A model generated the notes under the pieces. The model did no database searches. It was not told the origin of the DNA and worked only from the letters and a program-made list of their open reading frames with translations. A DNA stretch of 64,000 nt. Origin: Pseudomonas sp. Q11 (GTDB taxonomy: Bacteria; Pseudomonadota; Gammaproteobacteria; Pseudomonadales; Pseudomonadaceae). Shown here piece by piece: positions 7,343-16,460 of the stretch; position 1 is the stretch's first letter, and every line of letters starts with the position of its first letter. A program made the position numbers and the translations under genes. The DNA lies in NCBI RefSeq assembly GCF_024494355.1, contig NZ_JAKNQY010000009.1:124001-188000 (forward strand). The letters are read 5' to 3'.

Positions 7343-9454
7343 TCAACGCCCCAATACAGTCCTCACCATAGTGATCAATGCCTCCGGGCCGTAGGGTTTG
7401 CTCAGCAGATGGGTATCGGGGCTCAATTGGTGGTTGCGGGAGATGATGTCCCGGGTGTGGCCCGAGGTGAACAGTATGGGTACCGGCGGGGTCTGTACCT
7501 TGGCCCAGGCCGCCAGGTCGGAACTCTTGATCAGACCGGGCATGACCACATCGGTGAAAATCAGGTCAACCAAGGTGCCTTCGAGCAAAAGCTCCATGGC
7601 CGCATCAGCGTTGGCGGCCGTGAGTGTCCGATAGCCGGATTGTTCCAGCAGCTCTACCGACGCGCTGCGCACCTCTTCGTTATCCTCCACCACCAAAATC
7701 GTCTCTTGCCCGCCGGGCTGAAGCGGGCCGTGTGGCGTCTCTTCCCCTGTTTCAGGCTGCAGACTGCGGGAGAAATACATCTGCGCCTGCGTGCCCTTGC
7801 CCACGTCGCTGATAATCTCGATATGTCCGCCACTTTGCTTGACGAACCCGAACACCATGCTCAGCCCAAGCCCGGTGCCCTGGCCGTCGGTCTTGGTGGT
7901 GAAAAACGGCTCGAACACATGATTCAGGACATCGGGAGGCATGCCTGCGCCGCGATCGATCACCGACAAACGCACATAGTCGCCGGCTGGAATGCCTTTG
8001 CCGACGCAAGAGGATTCGTCGAGCACAATGTTTTCGCCAATCAGGCCAATGGTGCCCTCACCACCCATGGCATCGCGGGCATTGATCGCCAGGTTCAGCA
8101 AAGCGTTTTCAAGTTGATTGCGATCGACATGAATGCACCAGGGTTCGGCAGGCAAGGCCACTTCGACCTGGATGGTTTCGCCCAAGGCCCGTTGCAGCAA
8201 TTCGCCCAGGCCATCGAAGATCCGCCGTGGGTTGTAGACCGCCGGTGACAACGGCTGGCGTCGGGCAAATGCCAGCAATTGCGACGACAGTTTGGCGCCC
8301 CGCTCCACCGCTTCGATGGAGGCACTGACCCGTCGTTGCACATTGACGTTGTCCGGTTCGTGGCGAGCCAGCAGGTGCAGGTTGCCGGCAATCACCTGCA
8401 GCAAGTTGTTGAAATCATGCGCCACACCGCCGGTGAGTCCGCCAATGGCTTCGAGTTTCTGCGACTGGCGCAACTGTTCTTCGGCCGTCAACCGCGCATG
8501 CACTTCCTCGGCGACACGCTGCTCCAGATCACGGGTGAACTTGAGCAGTGAGGCTTCAGCCGCCTTGCGTTCGTTGATATCAATCAGCACACCGGGAAAA
8601 CGCAGGGGCCTACCCGACATATCGAATTCACATCGCCCGCTGGCCAGCACCCACAGGTAATCACCACCCAGGCGGCGCACTCGATATTCAGCGTTATAGG
8701 GTGTCCCGGTGCGCAAGGTCAGCTCGACACGCCGGTTTACTTCTTCAAGGTCATCGGGGTGGATGTTCTGGCGGGCAACCTCGACAGGCAATGCATCCAG
8801 TGGCGTGTCTGGCGGGTAATTGAAGGTGCGGGAAAAACGCTCATCGCCGGAAAGTGTGTCGTTCTGGATATCCCAGACAAACGACCCCAGCAGTGGCCCG
8901 ACCGAGAGGGCCAATTGAATGCGCTCATTGACGGCGCGGTAGCTGCGTTCCGCCACCTGGCGGGCGCGCTCGGTCAGCACATGCTCGGTGGTTTCCACAA
9001 CGATCGCCAACACGCCGCCCGGAGACTGATCATCGTCAGGCACCGGGCTGTAATAAAGGTCCATCCATACATCTTCGGGCTTGCCGTTGCGTAGCAATAC
9101 CAGTTCTTTGCTGCGATAGGACAAGGTGCCACCGGCCAGGCAGACATCCAGTACGTGACGATTGAATTCGGCCACTTCCGGCCAGCCCAACTCTACCGCG
9201 CAGCCCAGCAGGTACGGATGACGTCCACCAGCGAACTCGGCATAGGCATCGTTGTAGATCATGAAGCCCTGACGGCCCCATAACATGACCATCGGCAAAG
9301 GCGATGCCAGCAGCATCTGGACTGCGCTGCGCAGACTGGCGGACCAGTGCTCGATGGCGCCCAGTTCGGTCTGGCTCCAATCGAACGCCTGGATACGCCC
9401 GGCCATTTCACCGCCCCAACCGGGGCATCCATGATTCTGGGATAAGAACTGCAT
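7343..9454 (-). CDS. PAS hybrid sensor histidine kinase with receiver domain
   Basis: A soluble sensor kinase of about 703 residues with no membrane segment. Two PAS-type sensor regions come first (about 25-150 and 180-300; the second has NIHPDDLEEVNRRV and EYRVRRLGGDYLWVLASG). A coiled linker and HisKA domain follow, with the phospho-His in GGLTGGVAHDFNNLLQVI (about 345). The HATPase domain shows NLAINARDAM, DRGAGMPP and GTGLGLSMV. The C-terminal receiver domain has its Asp in DLIFTDVVMP. The ATG at 9454 was preferred because the family begins near this point; a GTG at 9502 with AGGG upstream would add 16 residues but overlaps a palindrome. This kinase class often senses light, redox or starvation signals; the signal here is unknown. 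Confidence 0.88.
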   Translation of the reverse strand: MQFLSQNHGCPGWGGEMAGRIQAFDWSQTELGAIEHWSASLRSAVQMLLASPLPMVMLWGRQGFMIYNDAYAEFAGGRHPYLLGCAVELGWPEVAEFNRHVLDVCLAGGTLSYRSKELVLLRNGKPEDVWMDLYYSPVPDDDQSPGGVLAIVVETTEHVLTERARQVAERSYRAVNERIQLALSVGPLLGSFVWDIQNDTLSGDERFSRTFNYPPDTPLDALPVEVARQNIHPDDLEEVNRRVELTLRTGTPYNAEYRVRRLGGDYLWVLASGRCEFDMSGRPLRFPGVLIDINERKAAEASLLKFTRDLEQRVAEEVHARLTAEEQLRQSQKLEAIGGLTGGVAHDFNNLLQVIAGNLHLLARHEPDNVNVQRRVSASIEAVERGAKLSSQLLAFARRQPLSPAVYNPRRIFDGLGELLQRALGETIQVEVALPAEPWCIHVDRNQLENALLNLAINARDAMGGEGTIGLIGENIVLDESSCVGKGIPAGDYVRLSVIDRGAGMPPDVLNHVFEPFFTTKTDGQGTGLGLSMVFGFVKQSGGHIEIISDVGKGTQAQMYFSRSLQPETGEETPHGPLQPGGQETILVVEDNEEVRSASVELLEQSGYRTLTAANADAAMELLLEGTLVDLIFTDVVMPGLIKSSDLAAWAKVQTPPVPILFTSGHTRDIISRNHQLSPDTHLLSKPYGPEALITMVRTVLGR

Positions 9455-9623
9455 GAGTCGATTCTGAACCTCGAAAATGCCAGCAGGGAATCGGCATACC
9501 ACAAGTCCCTTGTGCTCAGAGCTTCGAGCGCGGCGCTGGCATTTGGTTTCATGGGCAAGTCATGGCAGGTCATGATGCAAACCTGTCCGGGCTGGGGACA
9601 TGCTTGCTGTGTGGCCGTTGGGT

Positions 9624-12600
9624 TCAGCGGAAATCGCGGCTATGCACCTGGATACCCGCCAGCAACTCGGTCAGGTCGCTCAGGCGGCCGGCGATCAAGT
9701 GACGAACTTCACCGACACTTTCCCAGCGTCCGTCGACCCTGAGCAATTGCGAACCCACCAAGGCTTTGCGTTGGCGCTCGGCCAGATCGCGCCAGACCAC
9801 CACATTGAGGTTGCCAAACTCATCTTCCAGGGTGACGAACGTCACGCCGCTGGCCGTGCCTGGCCGTTGGCGGCCGGTGACCAGTCCGGCAACGCTGACG
9901 TTGCGGCCATGCTCCACATCCTGCAGTTCCCGTGAGCTGCGACAGCGTCGGGCGCGCAGCTCGGGGCGCAGCAAGGCCAGCGGATGGGGCCCCAGTGTCG
10001 TACCGACGCTGGCGTAATCGGCGAACAGGTTCTCCCCCACCGTGGGTTTTGGCAGATCCACTAGTGGCTCTTCCTGACTGGGCAATCCGGCGAACAAGCC
10101 CAGCTGTTTCTGTACCCCAGCCACTTCCCAGCGAGCGCGATGACGATCACCGGCCAGGCCCCGCAAGGCACCGGCGTCGGCCAGTTGCGCCTGGGCCCGG
10201 GCATCGAGTTGCGCGCGCTCGCCAAGGTCGGCCACGTCATTGAAGGCCCGATGCCGGCGGGCCGCTTCGATACGATGGGCATCCTCTTGGCGAAAGCCCT
10301 TGATCATGCGCAGCCCCAGGCGGAGCGCCGGTTGTCGGCCTTCCATGGGTTCGAGGCTGCAATCCCAGTCACTGGCGCGCACGTCCACCGGGCGTATCTG
10401 CAACTGATGCCGGCGGGCATCCTGCAGAATCTGGTCCGGGCTGTAGAACCCCATGGGCCAGCTGTTGATCAGGGCACAGGCGAACGCCGCCGGTTCATGG
10501 CATTTGAGCCAACTGCTGGCGTAGGTCAGCAAGGCGAAGCTGGCGGCGTGGGATTCAGGAAAACCGTAATTGCCGAACCCCTTGATCTGTTCAAATATCT
10601 GCGCGGCGAATTCGGCTGTGTAGCCGTTTTTCGCCATCCCGGCCGCCAGGCGTTCCCGATGCGGTTCCAGGCCGCCGTGGCGTTTCCAGGCAGCCATGGA
10701 ACGACGCAATTGGTCAGCTTCGCCCGGGCTGTAATCAGCCGCAACGATGGCGATCTGCATGACCTGCTCCTGAAACAGGGGCACGCCCAGGGTGCGCTTG
10801 AGCACTTCTTCCAACGCTTTGGAGGGGTATGTCACCGCCTCTTCCTTGTTTTTACGCCGCAGATACGGGTGCACCATCCCGCCCTGGATCGGCCCCGGTC
10901 GCACGATGGCCACTTCAATAACCAGGTCATAAAAAGACTCGGGTTTGAGCCGAGGCAACATCGCCATTTGCGCGCGCGACTCGATCTGGAACACGCCAAT
11001 GGTGTCGGCGCGGGTGATCATTTCGTAGGTGGCCGCGTCGTCCTTGGGCAACGTCGCCAAGGTGTACTGCTGGCCGCGGTAATGCGCGATCAGATCAAAA
11101 CAGCGACGAATCGCACTGAGCATACCCAAGGCCAGGATATCCACCTTGAGCAACCCGACCGCGTCCAGGTCGTCCTTGTCCCACTGGATGATGGTGCGCT
11201 CGGCCATGGCGGCGTTTTCCACCGGCACCAGGGTGTCCAGGGGCTGTTCGGAAATCACGAAGCCGCCAGGGTGCTGGGACAAATGTCGGGGAAAACCGAT
11301 CAGTTGTCGGGTCAGGCTCAAGATCCGACGCAACACAGGGCTGTCCGGGTCGAAACCACCTTCGCGCAGGCGATCCACGGGCGGCGCCTCGTCACTCCAG
11401 CGCCCACAACAGTCGGCCAACGCATTGACCTGATCCGGCGGCAGGCCCAGGGCCTTGGCGACATCCCGCATCGCGCCGGCACCGTGGTAGCTGCTGACCA
11501 CCGCCGTCAATGCCGCACGATGGCGACCGTAGCGCTGGAACACGTACTGCAGCACTTCTTCACGACGCTCGTGTTCAAAGTCGACGTCAATGTCCGGCGG
11601 CTCGTTGCGCTCCCTGGACAGGAATCGCTCGAACAGCATGCTGGTCTGGCTCGGGTCGATTTCGGTGATACCCAAGGCGTAGCACACCGCTGAGTTGGCC
11701 GCCGAACCACGGCCCTGGCAGAGAATATGCCGGTCGCGGGCGAAGCTGACGATGTCCTGCACGGTCAGGAAATAACTGTCGTAGCGCAGCTCGGCGATCA
11801 GGGCCAGCTCCTTGTCGATCTGCTGGCGGACCTTGTCCTGCACACCTTTTCCCCATCGCTGGCGCATACCGCGCTCGGTCAACTCCCGCAGCCAGGACGC
11901 AGGTGTATGGCCCTCAGGCACCAGTTCACGTGGGTATTGATAACGCAACTGACCAAGGTCGAACGTACAGCGCCGGGCGATGTTCAACGTTTCGTCGAGC
12001 AAGGCGCGCGGGTAGATGTCGGCCAGATCCTTGCGGCTGCGCAGATGGCGCTCGCCGTTGGGGTGCAGGCGCTGGCCGGCCTCGGCCACCGTGACGTGGT
12101 GCCGGATAGCGGTCATGGTGTCCTGCAGGGCGCGCCGGCCGCGCACATGCATGTGCACGTCCCCCGTGGCGACGACTGCAAGACGCAGGCGTTCAGCCAA
12201 TGCCAACAAGTCCGCCAGCCGACGCCGGTCGTCCTGCCCGCAATGCAACTGGACCGACAGCCACAAGCGCTCGGCGAATATCTGTCGGAGCCAGCGCCCC
12301 TGCCCTTCGGGATCCTTGTCACCGGGCACCCACAACGCCAGTAACCCCGGCAACGGCTCGTCGAAGTCTTCGCGCACGATGCGATAGCGACCTTTCTCGC
12401 TGCGGCGGCGGGCGCGGGTGATCAGCCGACACAAGGCCTGATAGCCTTGCAGATTCTCCACCAGCAGCACCAGTTTCGGACCGTTTTCGATCTGGATCTC
12501 ACTGCCGACGATCAAGTGCAAGTCCAGCTCCCTGGCAGCCTGCCAGGCCCGGACAATCCCGGCCAGGGTGCACTCATCCGTGATCGCCAGGGCCTTGTAA

Positions 12601-12701
12601 CCTTGTTGTTGCGCACGACGGCACAGCTCCAGGGCGCTGGAGGCACCGCGCTGGAAACTGAAGTTCGACAGGCAATGCAGTTCGGCATATTCGATGTTCA
12701 T
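9624..12701 (-). CDS. dnaE2: Error-prone DNA polymerase DnaE2 (ImuC)
   Basis: C-family polymerase alpha-like subunit used for mutagenic lesion bypass with ImuA and ImuB. The 1,025 residues are the usual DnaE2 length, shorter than replicative DnaE1. The N-terminal PHP domain starts [18 protein letters not shown]. Catalytic aspartates are in the palm motif [15 protein letters not shown] (about 385), preceded by [22 protein letters not shown]-terminal OB region is present ([27 protein letters not shown]). The ATG at 12701 overlaps the imuB stop as ATGA, implying translational coupling. It is last in lexA2-imuA-imuB-dnaE2. Confidence 0.96.
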   Translation of the reverse strand: MNIEYAELHCLSNFSFQRGASSALELCRRAQQQGYKALAITDECTLAGIVRAWQAARELDLHLIVGSEIQIENGPKLVLLVENLQGYQALCRLITRARRRSEKGRYRIVREDFDEPLPGLLALWVPGDKDPEGQGRWLRQIFAERLWLSVQLHCGQDDRRRLADLLALAERLRLAVVATGDVHMHVRGRRALQDTMTAIRHHVTVAEAGQRLHPNGERHLRSRKDLADIYPRALLDETLNIARRCTFDLGQLRYQYPRELVPEGHTPASWLRELTERGMRQRWGKGVQDKVRQQIDKELALIAELRYDSYFLTVQDIVSFARDRHILCQGRGSAANSAVCYALGITEIDPSQTSMLFERFLSRERNEPPDIDVDFEHERREEVLQYVFQRYGRHRAALTAVVSSYHGAGAMRDVAKALGLPPDQVNALADCCGRWSDEAPPVDRLREGGFDPDSPVLRRILSLTRQLIGFPRHLSQHPGGFVISEQPLDTLVPVENAAMAERTIIQWDKDDLDAVGLLKVDILALGMLSAIRRCFDLIAHYRGQQYTLATLPKDDAATYEMITRADTIGVFQIESRAQMAMLPRLKPESFYDLVIEVAIVRPGPIQGGMVHPYLRRKNKEEAVTYPSKALEEVLKRTLGVPLFQEQVMQIAIVAADYSPGEADQLRRSMAAWKRHGGLEPHRERLAAGMAKNGYTAEFAAQIFEQIKGFGNYGFPESHAASFALLTYASSWLKCHEPAAFACALINSWPMGFYSPDQILQDARRHQLQIRPVDVRASDWDCSLEPMEGRQPALRLGLRMIKGFRQEDAHRIEAARRHRAFNDVADLGERAQLDARAQAQLADAGALRGLAGDRHRARWEVAGVQKQLGLFAGLPSQEEPLVDLPKPTVGENLFADYASVGTTLGPHPLALLRPELRARRCRSSRELQDVEHGRNVSVAGLVTGRQRPGTASGVTFVTLEDEFGNLNVVVWRDLAERQRKALVGSQLLRVDGRWESVGEVRHLIAGRLSDLTELLAGIQVHSRDFR

Positions 12702-14119
12702 GCGAACCAGCCCTGCAGCCACAACGGACCGCCCTCGCCCACCGGTCGATAGGCCCAGCCCCGTTGGCCCGCACGGGTTTCGATCAGATAGTAATCACGG
12801 CGCACGTCGGCACCGTCCCACCAGCCGGATTCGATGCGCTCCGGGCCCATGAGGATTCGCGTCTGGCTCTCCTGCAAGGCCTGGGGTTCGTCCAGCAGCC
12901 AGCCGGGACGTCGGACGCCCTCGCGTACCGGACATGCCTGGGGCTGGCGTTGAGAGGTCTTCTGCCAGGCACATTCAGGCCGATGGTCATCGCGAAACCC
13001 CAGGCCCTGCACCGCGTCGTCCCCCAGCCGGGCCCGCAGTCGTTCGCGCAATTGCTCCCAGGGCAAGGACTGCTGAGGACGCTCGTCGAACAGCTCCAGG
13101 CGTTGGGGCACGAAACTGGGCAGGTCTTCGGCACACAAACGAAAGCCCCGTACCGGCGCCTCGACCTGCACCTGCTCCAGCCGACCACGGGCCAGCTCGA
13201 AAAGCATCGAAGGATCCCGCTCCGCGCTGAGCAGGCCGACCTTGATCAGCGTGTCCGGTAACCCGGCGTGCTCCAGGTGCAGGTCAAAGCGTTGTACACC
13301 ACTGTCACGACCGCACAGGAAAGCCGAAAGATCACCGGTCAACCGACGCAACGGAAACAACAACGCCTGGTGGGATTGCACGTCGTAGTTGAGCTCGATG
13401 CGCACATCGAACCGGTCCGGCGGCAGGTAAAACGACAATGCCAGGGTACGGTTGCCCGTCAGCGCGTCAAGGTGCTTGAGCACCTGGGCTTCAAACCGCC
13501 GCGCCAGGGTGTGCCGGGGCAAGGCCTGGACCTGGCTCAACTGGCGCAGCCCCATGCGCGACAGCGCCGTGGCGACCTCGGGCGCAAGGCCGATACGCTC
13601 AACCGGCATCTGTCCCAGGCAGGCTTGCAGGGTTTCGATGTCGGGCACCACCAAGGCGTCGTAGGCATTGGCCAACACCCGCGCCGCCACCGGGTTGGGG
13701 GCGGCGACAATGCGATGCCGGAATCCCAGTTGCGTCAGCTCGGCCCGCAGGCGCGTCTCGAACGCCGGCCAGGGGCCGAACAAGCCCAGGCTCGACTCGA
13801 TTTCGAACACCACCGTGCGCGGGTAATGCACGCTGACCTGGGAGCTGAAACGGTAGGCCCAGGCCGCCAGGAACTGTTGCCAGTGTTCGATCTGCGCCGC
13901 GTCGTATTCAGCCGTGGCAAACCCTTTGCTCAGGGCCTGGGCGGCCGTCATGGTCTGGCCGGGACGCAAGCCCAGGGCCCGTGCCGGGTCATTGACCGCT
14001 TGCAACACCCGACGCTGGGCCGGACCGGTCAACAGCGCCAAGGGCTCGTCGGGATCGGAACGCTGACGCAGCGCGGCGTCCAGCGCCAGTTGCGGGAAGA
14101 GTATGCAGACCCAGCGCAT
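12698..14119 (-). CDS. imuB: ImuB, inactive Y-family polymerase adaptor
   Basis: A 473-residue DinB/UmuC-like protein that acts as the hub of the ImuABC mutasome rather than as a polymerase. The N-terminus [18 protein letters not shown] takes the place of the Asp-containing catalytic strand of active Y-family enzymes, so the catalytic acids are missing as expected for ImuB. The C-terminal part includes QRLELFDER, which could be the beta-clamp binding motif, though I cannot prove it. The ATG at 14119 has GAGG six bases upstream; the longer upstream frame is the imuA shadow. It follows imuA after seven bases and overlaps dnaE2 by four. Confidence 0.94.
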   Translation of the reverse strand: MRWVCILFPQLALDAALRQRSDPDEPLALLTGPAQRRVLQAVNDPARALGLRPGQTMTAAQALSKGFATAEYDAAQIEHWQQFLAAWAYRFSSQVSVHYPRTVVFEIESSLGLFGPWPAFETRLRAELTQLGFRHRIVAAPNPVAARVLANAYDALVVPDIETLQACLGQMPVERIGLAPEVATALSRMGLRQLSQVQALPRHTLARRFEAQVLKHLDALTGNRTLALSFYLPPDRFDVRIELNYDVQSHQALLFPLRRLTGDLSAFLCGRDSGVQRFDLHLEHAGLPDTLIKVGLLSAERDPSMLFELARGRLEQVQVEAPVRGFRLCAEDLPSFVPQRLELFDERPQQSLPWEQLRERLRARLGDDAVQGLGFRDDHRPECAWQKTSQRQPQACPVREGVRRPGWLLDEPQALQESQTRILMGPERIESGWWDGADVRRDYYLIETRAGQRGWAYRPVGEGGPLWLQGWFA

Positions 14120-14126
14120 CGCAACC

Positions 14127-14759
14127 TCAATGCTCGGTCTGTGTGCTGAGCGTGGCGAAGGCAATGGGCGTCGACCGGGCCATCCCGCCCCGGCACTTGA
14201 GCACCCGCAATTGCCCTGGCCGGCCATCGATGGCGATGCGCAGGGCCGCCGGCGACGGGTTGATGGCTTCCTGGATCGAGCGCCAGGCGAACGCCAGGGT
14301 CTGGCCGGTTTCCGCCGCCACTTGCAAGCGGCGCAGGGCGCGGTCGTCAGCCTGGCGGGGCCAGCACAGCACCGCGCCGCAACTGCCCGAACGCAGGCAT
14401 TGTTCGGCGGCCCACAAGGCATCGCGCTCATCGGCCCGGATCACTGACAACTGGCGCAAATCTACCCCGGCGCTCTGCCAGGCCTGGGGATAGGGCACGA
14501 ATGGCGGCGCCACCAGCACGATCCGCTCCCCCGCCGCCGTCAGCCGCGCCAGGGTCGGCCAGACCAATTGCAACTCGCCCACGCCTGGTGCGGCGACCAG
14601 CAGTTCCGTCAGCGCCGCTTCCGGCCAGCCGCCACTGGGCAACGCCGCGTCCAGTGCCGCATGACCGGTGGGTTGTGGGCTGGCGGCCGGGGCCGCGGGC
14701 CGGCCCTTCCAGACCTGACCACCGTTGAACAGCGTGTCCAGCGCAACGACAGCGCCCAT
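14127..14759 (-). CDS. imuA: ImuA, RecA-like mutasome protein
   Basis: A 210-residue RecA-fold protein of the ImuA (SulA-like) family, needed with ImuB and DnaE2 for SOS mutagenesis. Recognisable are HAALDAALPSGGWPEAALTELL (the degenerate Walker-A region, about 33-54), GERIVLVAPPFVPYPQAW and the basic C-terminal part LRVLKCRGGMARS. It starts inside the lexA2 stop (TGATG), so translation is coupled to the repressor gene. ImuA is the least understood part of the complex; it is thought to modulate RecA or ImuB. Confidence 0.94.
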   Translation of the reverse strand: MGAVVALDTLFNGGQVWKGRPAAPAASPQPTGHAALDAALPSGGWPEAALTELLVAAPGVGELQLVWPTLARLTAAGERIVLVAPPFVPYPQAWQSAGVDLRQLSVIRADERDALWAAEQCLRSGSCGAVLCWPRQADDRALRRLQVAAETGQTLAFAWRSIQEAINPSPAALRIAIDGRPGQLRVLKCRGGMARSTPIAFATLSTQTEH

Positions 14760-15376
14760 CAGCCTTGCCTCAGCAAGCCACAGAACACGCCTTCGATGGC
14801 CAGGTCCTGGTCGGCTTCGACAATGATCGGCTGGTAGGCCGGGTTGCGCGGCAGCAAACGTATCCGTTCGCCGATTCGCTCGAAACGCTTGATGGTGACT
14901 TCACCGTCCAGGCGCGCCACGACGATCTGGCCGTTGGAGGCCTGGGGCGTGCGCTGCACGCCCACCAGGTCGCCATCGAGAATGCCATCCTCGATCATCG
15001 AGTCACCCTGGACCCGTAGCAGGTAATCCGGCGCCTTGGTGAACATCGCCGGGTCGAGCATCAGGCGACTGTGGACCTCGGCATCCGCACCGATCGGTAG
15101 ACCGGCGGCCACCCGCCCCAGCACAGGCACGTCCAGCCACTCGGGACGCGGCGGCTGGTTCAGCAAGCGGATACCCCGGGCCTGGTGCGGATTGACTTCA
15201 ATGAAACCGGCTTCGGTCAACGCCAGCACATGTTTGCGCGCCACGCTGCGGGAGGCGAAACCGAACGCCTCGCTGATTTCAGCGAGGCTGGGGGGCTGGC
15301 CCTGCTCGGCGATGCGTTCGCGGATGAAGGTCAGGATGGCGGTACGGCGGGGGGTGAGAGTCGTCATGGAGTACAT
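14759..15376 (-). CDS. lexA: Second LexA repressor (LexA2)
   Basis: A 205-residue LexA. The winged-helix DNA-binding domain spans residues 1-70 (LTPRRTAILTFIRERIAEQGQPPSLAEISEAFGF). The self-cleavage site is the Ala-Gly in GRVAAGLPI (about 91-92), and the catalytic Ser and Lys are in VQGDSMIEDG and LDGEVTIKRF. It heads the imuA-imuB-dnaE2 operon, which identifies it as the LexA2 type of pseudomonads, distinct from the housekeeping LexA1 next to sulA. The ATG at 15376 has AGGAG five bases upstream; an ATG three codons later is the alternative. The operator described separately covers this start, so autorepression is expected. Confidence 0.93.
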   Translation of the reverse strand: MYSMTTLTPRRTAILTFIRERIAEQGQPPSLAEISEAFGFASRSVARKHVLALTEAGFIEVNPHQARGIRLLNQPPRPEWLDVPVLGRVAAGLPIGADAEVHSRLMLDPAMFTKAPDYLLRVQGDSMIEDGILDGDLVGVQRTPQASNGQIVVARLDGEVTIKRFERIGERIRLLPRNPAYQPIIVEADQDLAIEGVFCGLLRQG

Positions 15377-15384
15377 TTGTACTC
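15369..15384 (-). promoter_or_regulatory. LexA2-type operator over lexA2 ribosome site
   Basis: The sequence GAGTAC-AAAT-GTACTC (minus strand) is a palindrome with perfect 6-base arms. It matches the LexA2 box reported for P. putida (GTAC-N4-GTGC) apart from one base, and does not fit the canonical CTGT-N8-ACAG. It spans the AGGAG and the ATG of lexA2, so repressor bound here would block initiation of the whole cassette. Assignment to LexA2 is from literature knowledge; binding was not tested. Confidence 0.8.
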
Positions 15385-15446
15385 CTCTCGGTTTTTTCTG
15401 ACAAGCACCGCCAGTCAGTCAACAACCCCCACGGGTTACTGCGTGA

Positions 15447-16331
15447 TCAGGGCAGCAGCAGTCCCTGCTCGCGCTCGCACAACTGCACCACGTAATCCCA
15501 GAGCACCCGCAGGCGCACGGACTTGTGCAGTTCGCGGCGGGTGCTGATCCAGTAACTGCGGCGGATGCTTTCATCCGGCAGCAATGGGACCAAGGCCGGG
15601 TCGCTGCTGGCCATGTAGCAAGGCAGTACGGCGATCCCCAATCCCGAACGTGCAGCCTGTTGCTGGGCGATGACGCTGGTGCTGTGGAACACCACTCGAG
15701 GGTTGCGGCAAAAGCTGTTGAGAAACATCAGCTCCTGGCTGAACAGCAGGTCATCGACGTAGCCGATCCAGGCATGGCGGGCCAGGTCCTCGCGACTGCG
15801 CAACGGCGGCGAGCGGTCCAGATAGGCCTGGCTGGCGTAGAGCGCCAGGCTGTAGTCGGTCAGTTTTCGGGTCACCAGCAGGTCGGCCACCGGGCGTTCA
15901 AGGTGAATGCTGATTTCCGCTTCGCGGTTGAGGATGCTGACAAAACGTGGCACCGCCACCAACTCCACTTCCAGCCCCGGATAGCGCTGGAACAGACCCT
16001 CCATGCGGCTGGCTAAAAACATGATGCCCAGCCCTTCCGTCACCCCCACGCGGATCTTGCCCAAGGGCGCGCTGGACTGAGTGATGTCCTCCTGAGCCAG
16101 CAGCGCCACGTTTTCCATGGCTTCGGCGTGCTTGAGCAACGATTCGCCCGCGGGGGTCAGTTCATAACCCTGGGCATGCTGGACAAACAGCGCGGTGCCC
16201 AGGCTTTTCTCGATGGCTTCAATGTGCCGGGCCACCGTGGCATGGGTGGTGTTCAGGCGTCGTGCAGCGGTGAGTAAACGGCCGCTGCGTTGCAGTTCCA
16301 GAAAGTAGCGCAGGTCATTCCAGTCAAACAT
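15447..16331 (-). CDS. LysR family regulator, divergent to GMC oxidoreductase
   Basis: A 294-residue LysR regulator of the short-DNA-contact subgroup (DWNDLRYFLELQRSGRLLTAARRLNTTHATVARHIEAIE at residues 3-42). The effector domain begins near KIRVGVTEGLG. The ATG at 16331 has AAGGA eight bases upstream. It is transcribed away from the GMC oxidoreductase gene with a 129-base gap, the usual layout for a LysR protein controlling the divergent metabolic operon. It ends 70 bases before lexA2 on the same strand, so read-through into the SOS cassette is possible. Confidence 0.88.
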   Translation of the reverse strand: MFDWNDLRYFLELQRSGRLLTAARRLNTTHATVARHIEAIEKSLGTALFVQHAQGYELTPAGESLLKHAEAMENVALLAQEDITQSSAPLGKIRVGVTEGLGIMFLASRMEGLFQRYPGLEVELVAVPRFVSILNREAEISIHLERPVADLLVTRKLTDYSLALYASQAYLDRSPPLRSREDLARHAWIGYVDDLLFSQELMFLNSFCRNPRVVFHSTSVIAQQQAARSGLGIAVLPCYMASSDPALVPLLPDESIRRSYWISTRRELHKSVRLRVLWDYVVQLCEREQGLLLP

Positions 16332-16460
16332 GGGCCATCCTTGAACACGCCTGAAGGCAGGACTGTTTAAAAACGCACAACGGTTGCGCAAAAACTAACA
16401 TTCTTTTAACGAAACCTAACAACTAGGATGCATCCCACAAGAACAAAAATGAGGTCGCGA

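Noticed and set aside
9502..9504. GTG at 9502 as the start of the hybrid kinase
   Set aside because: Although AGGG lies upstream, the extra 16 residues do not fit the family N-terminus and the codon overlaps a palindrome seen in another promoter; the ATG at 9454 is preferred, with some uncertainty.
10140..11693. Long open frame of 517 codons opposite dnaE2
   Set aside because: It is the antisense frame of a well-supported polymerase gene, with no family match and no start signals; high GC produces such shadow frames.
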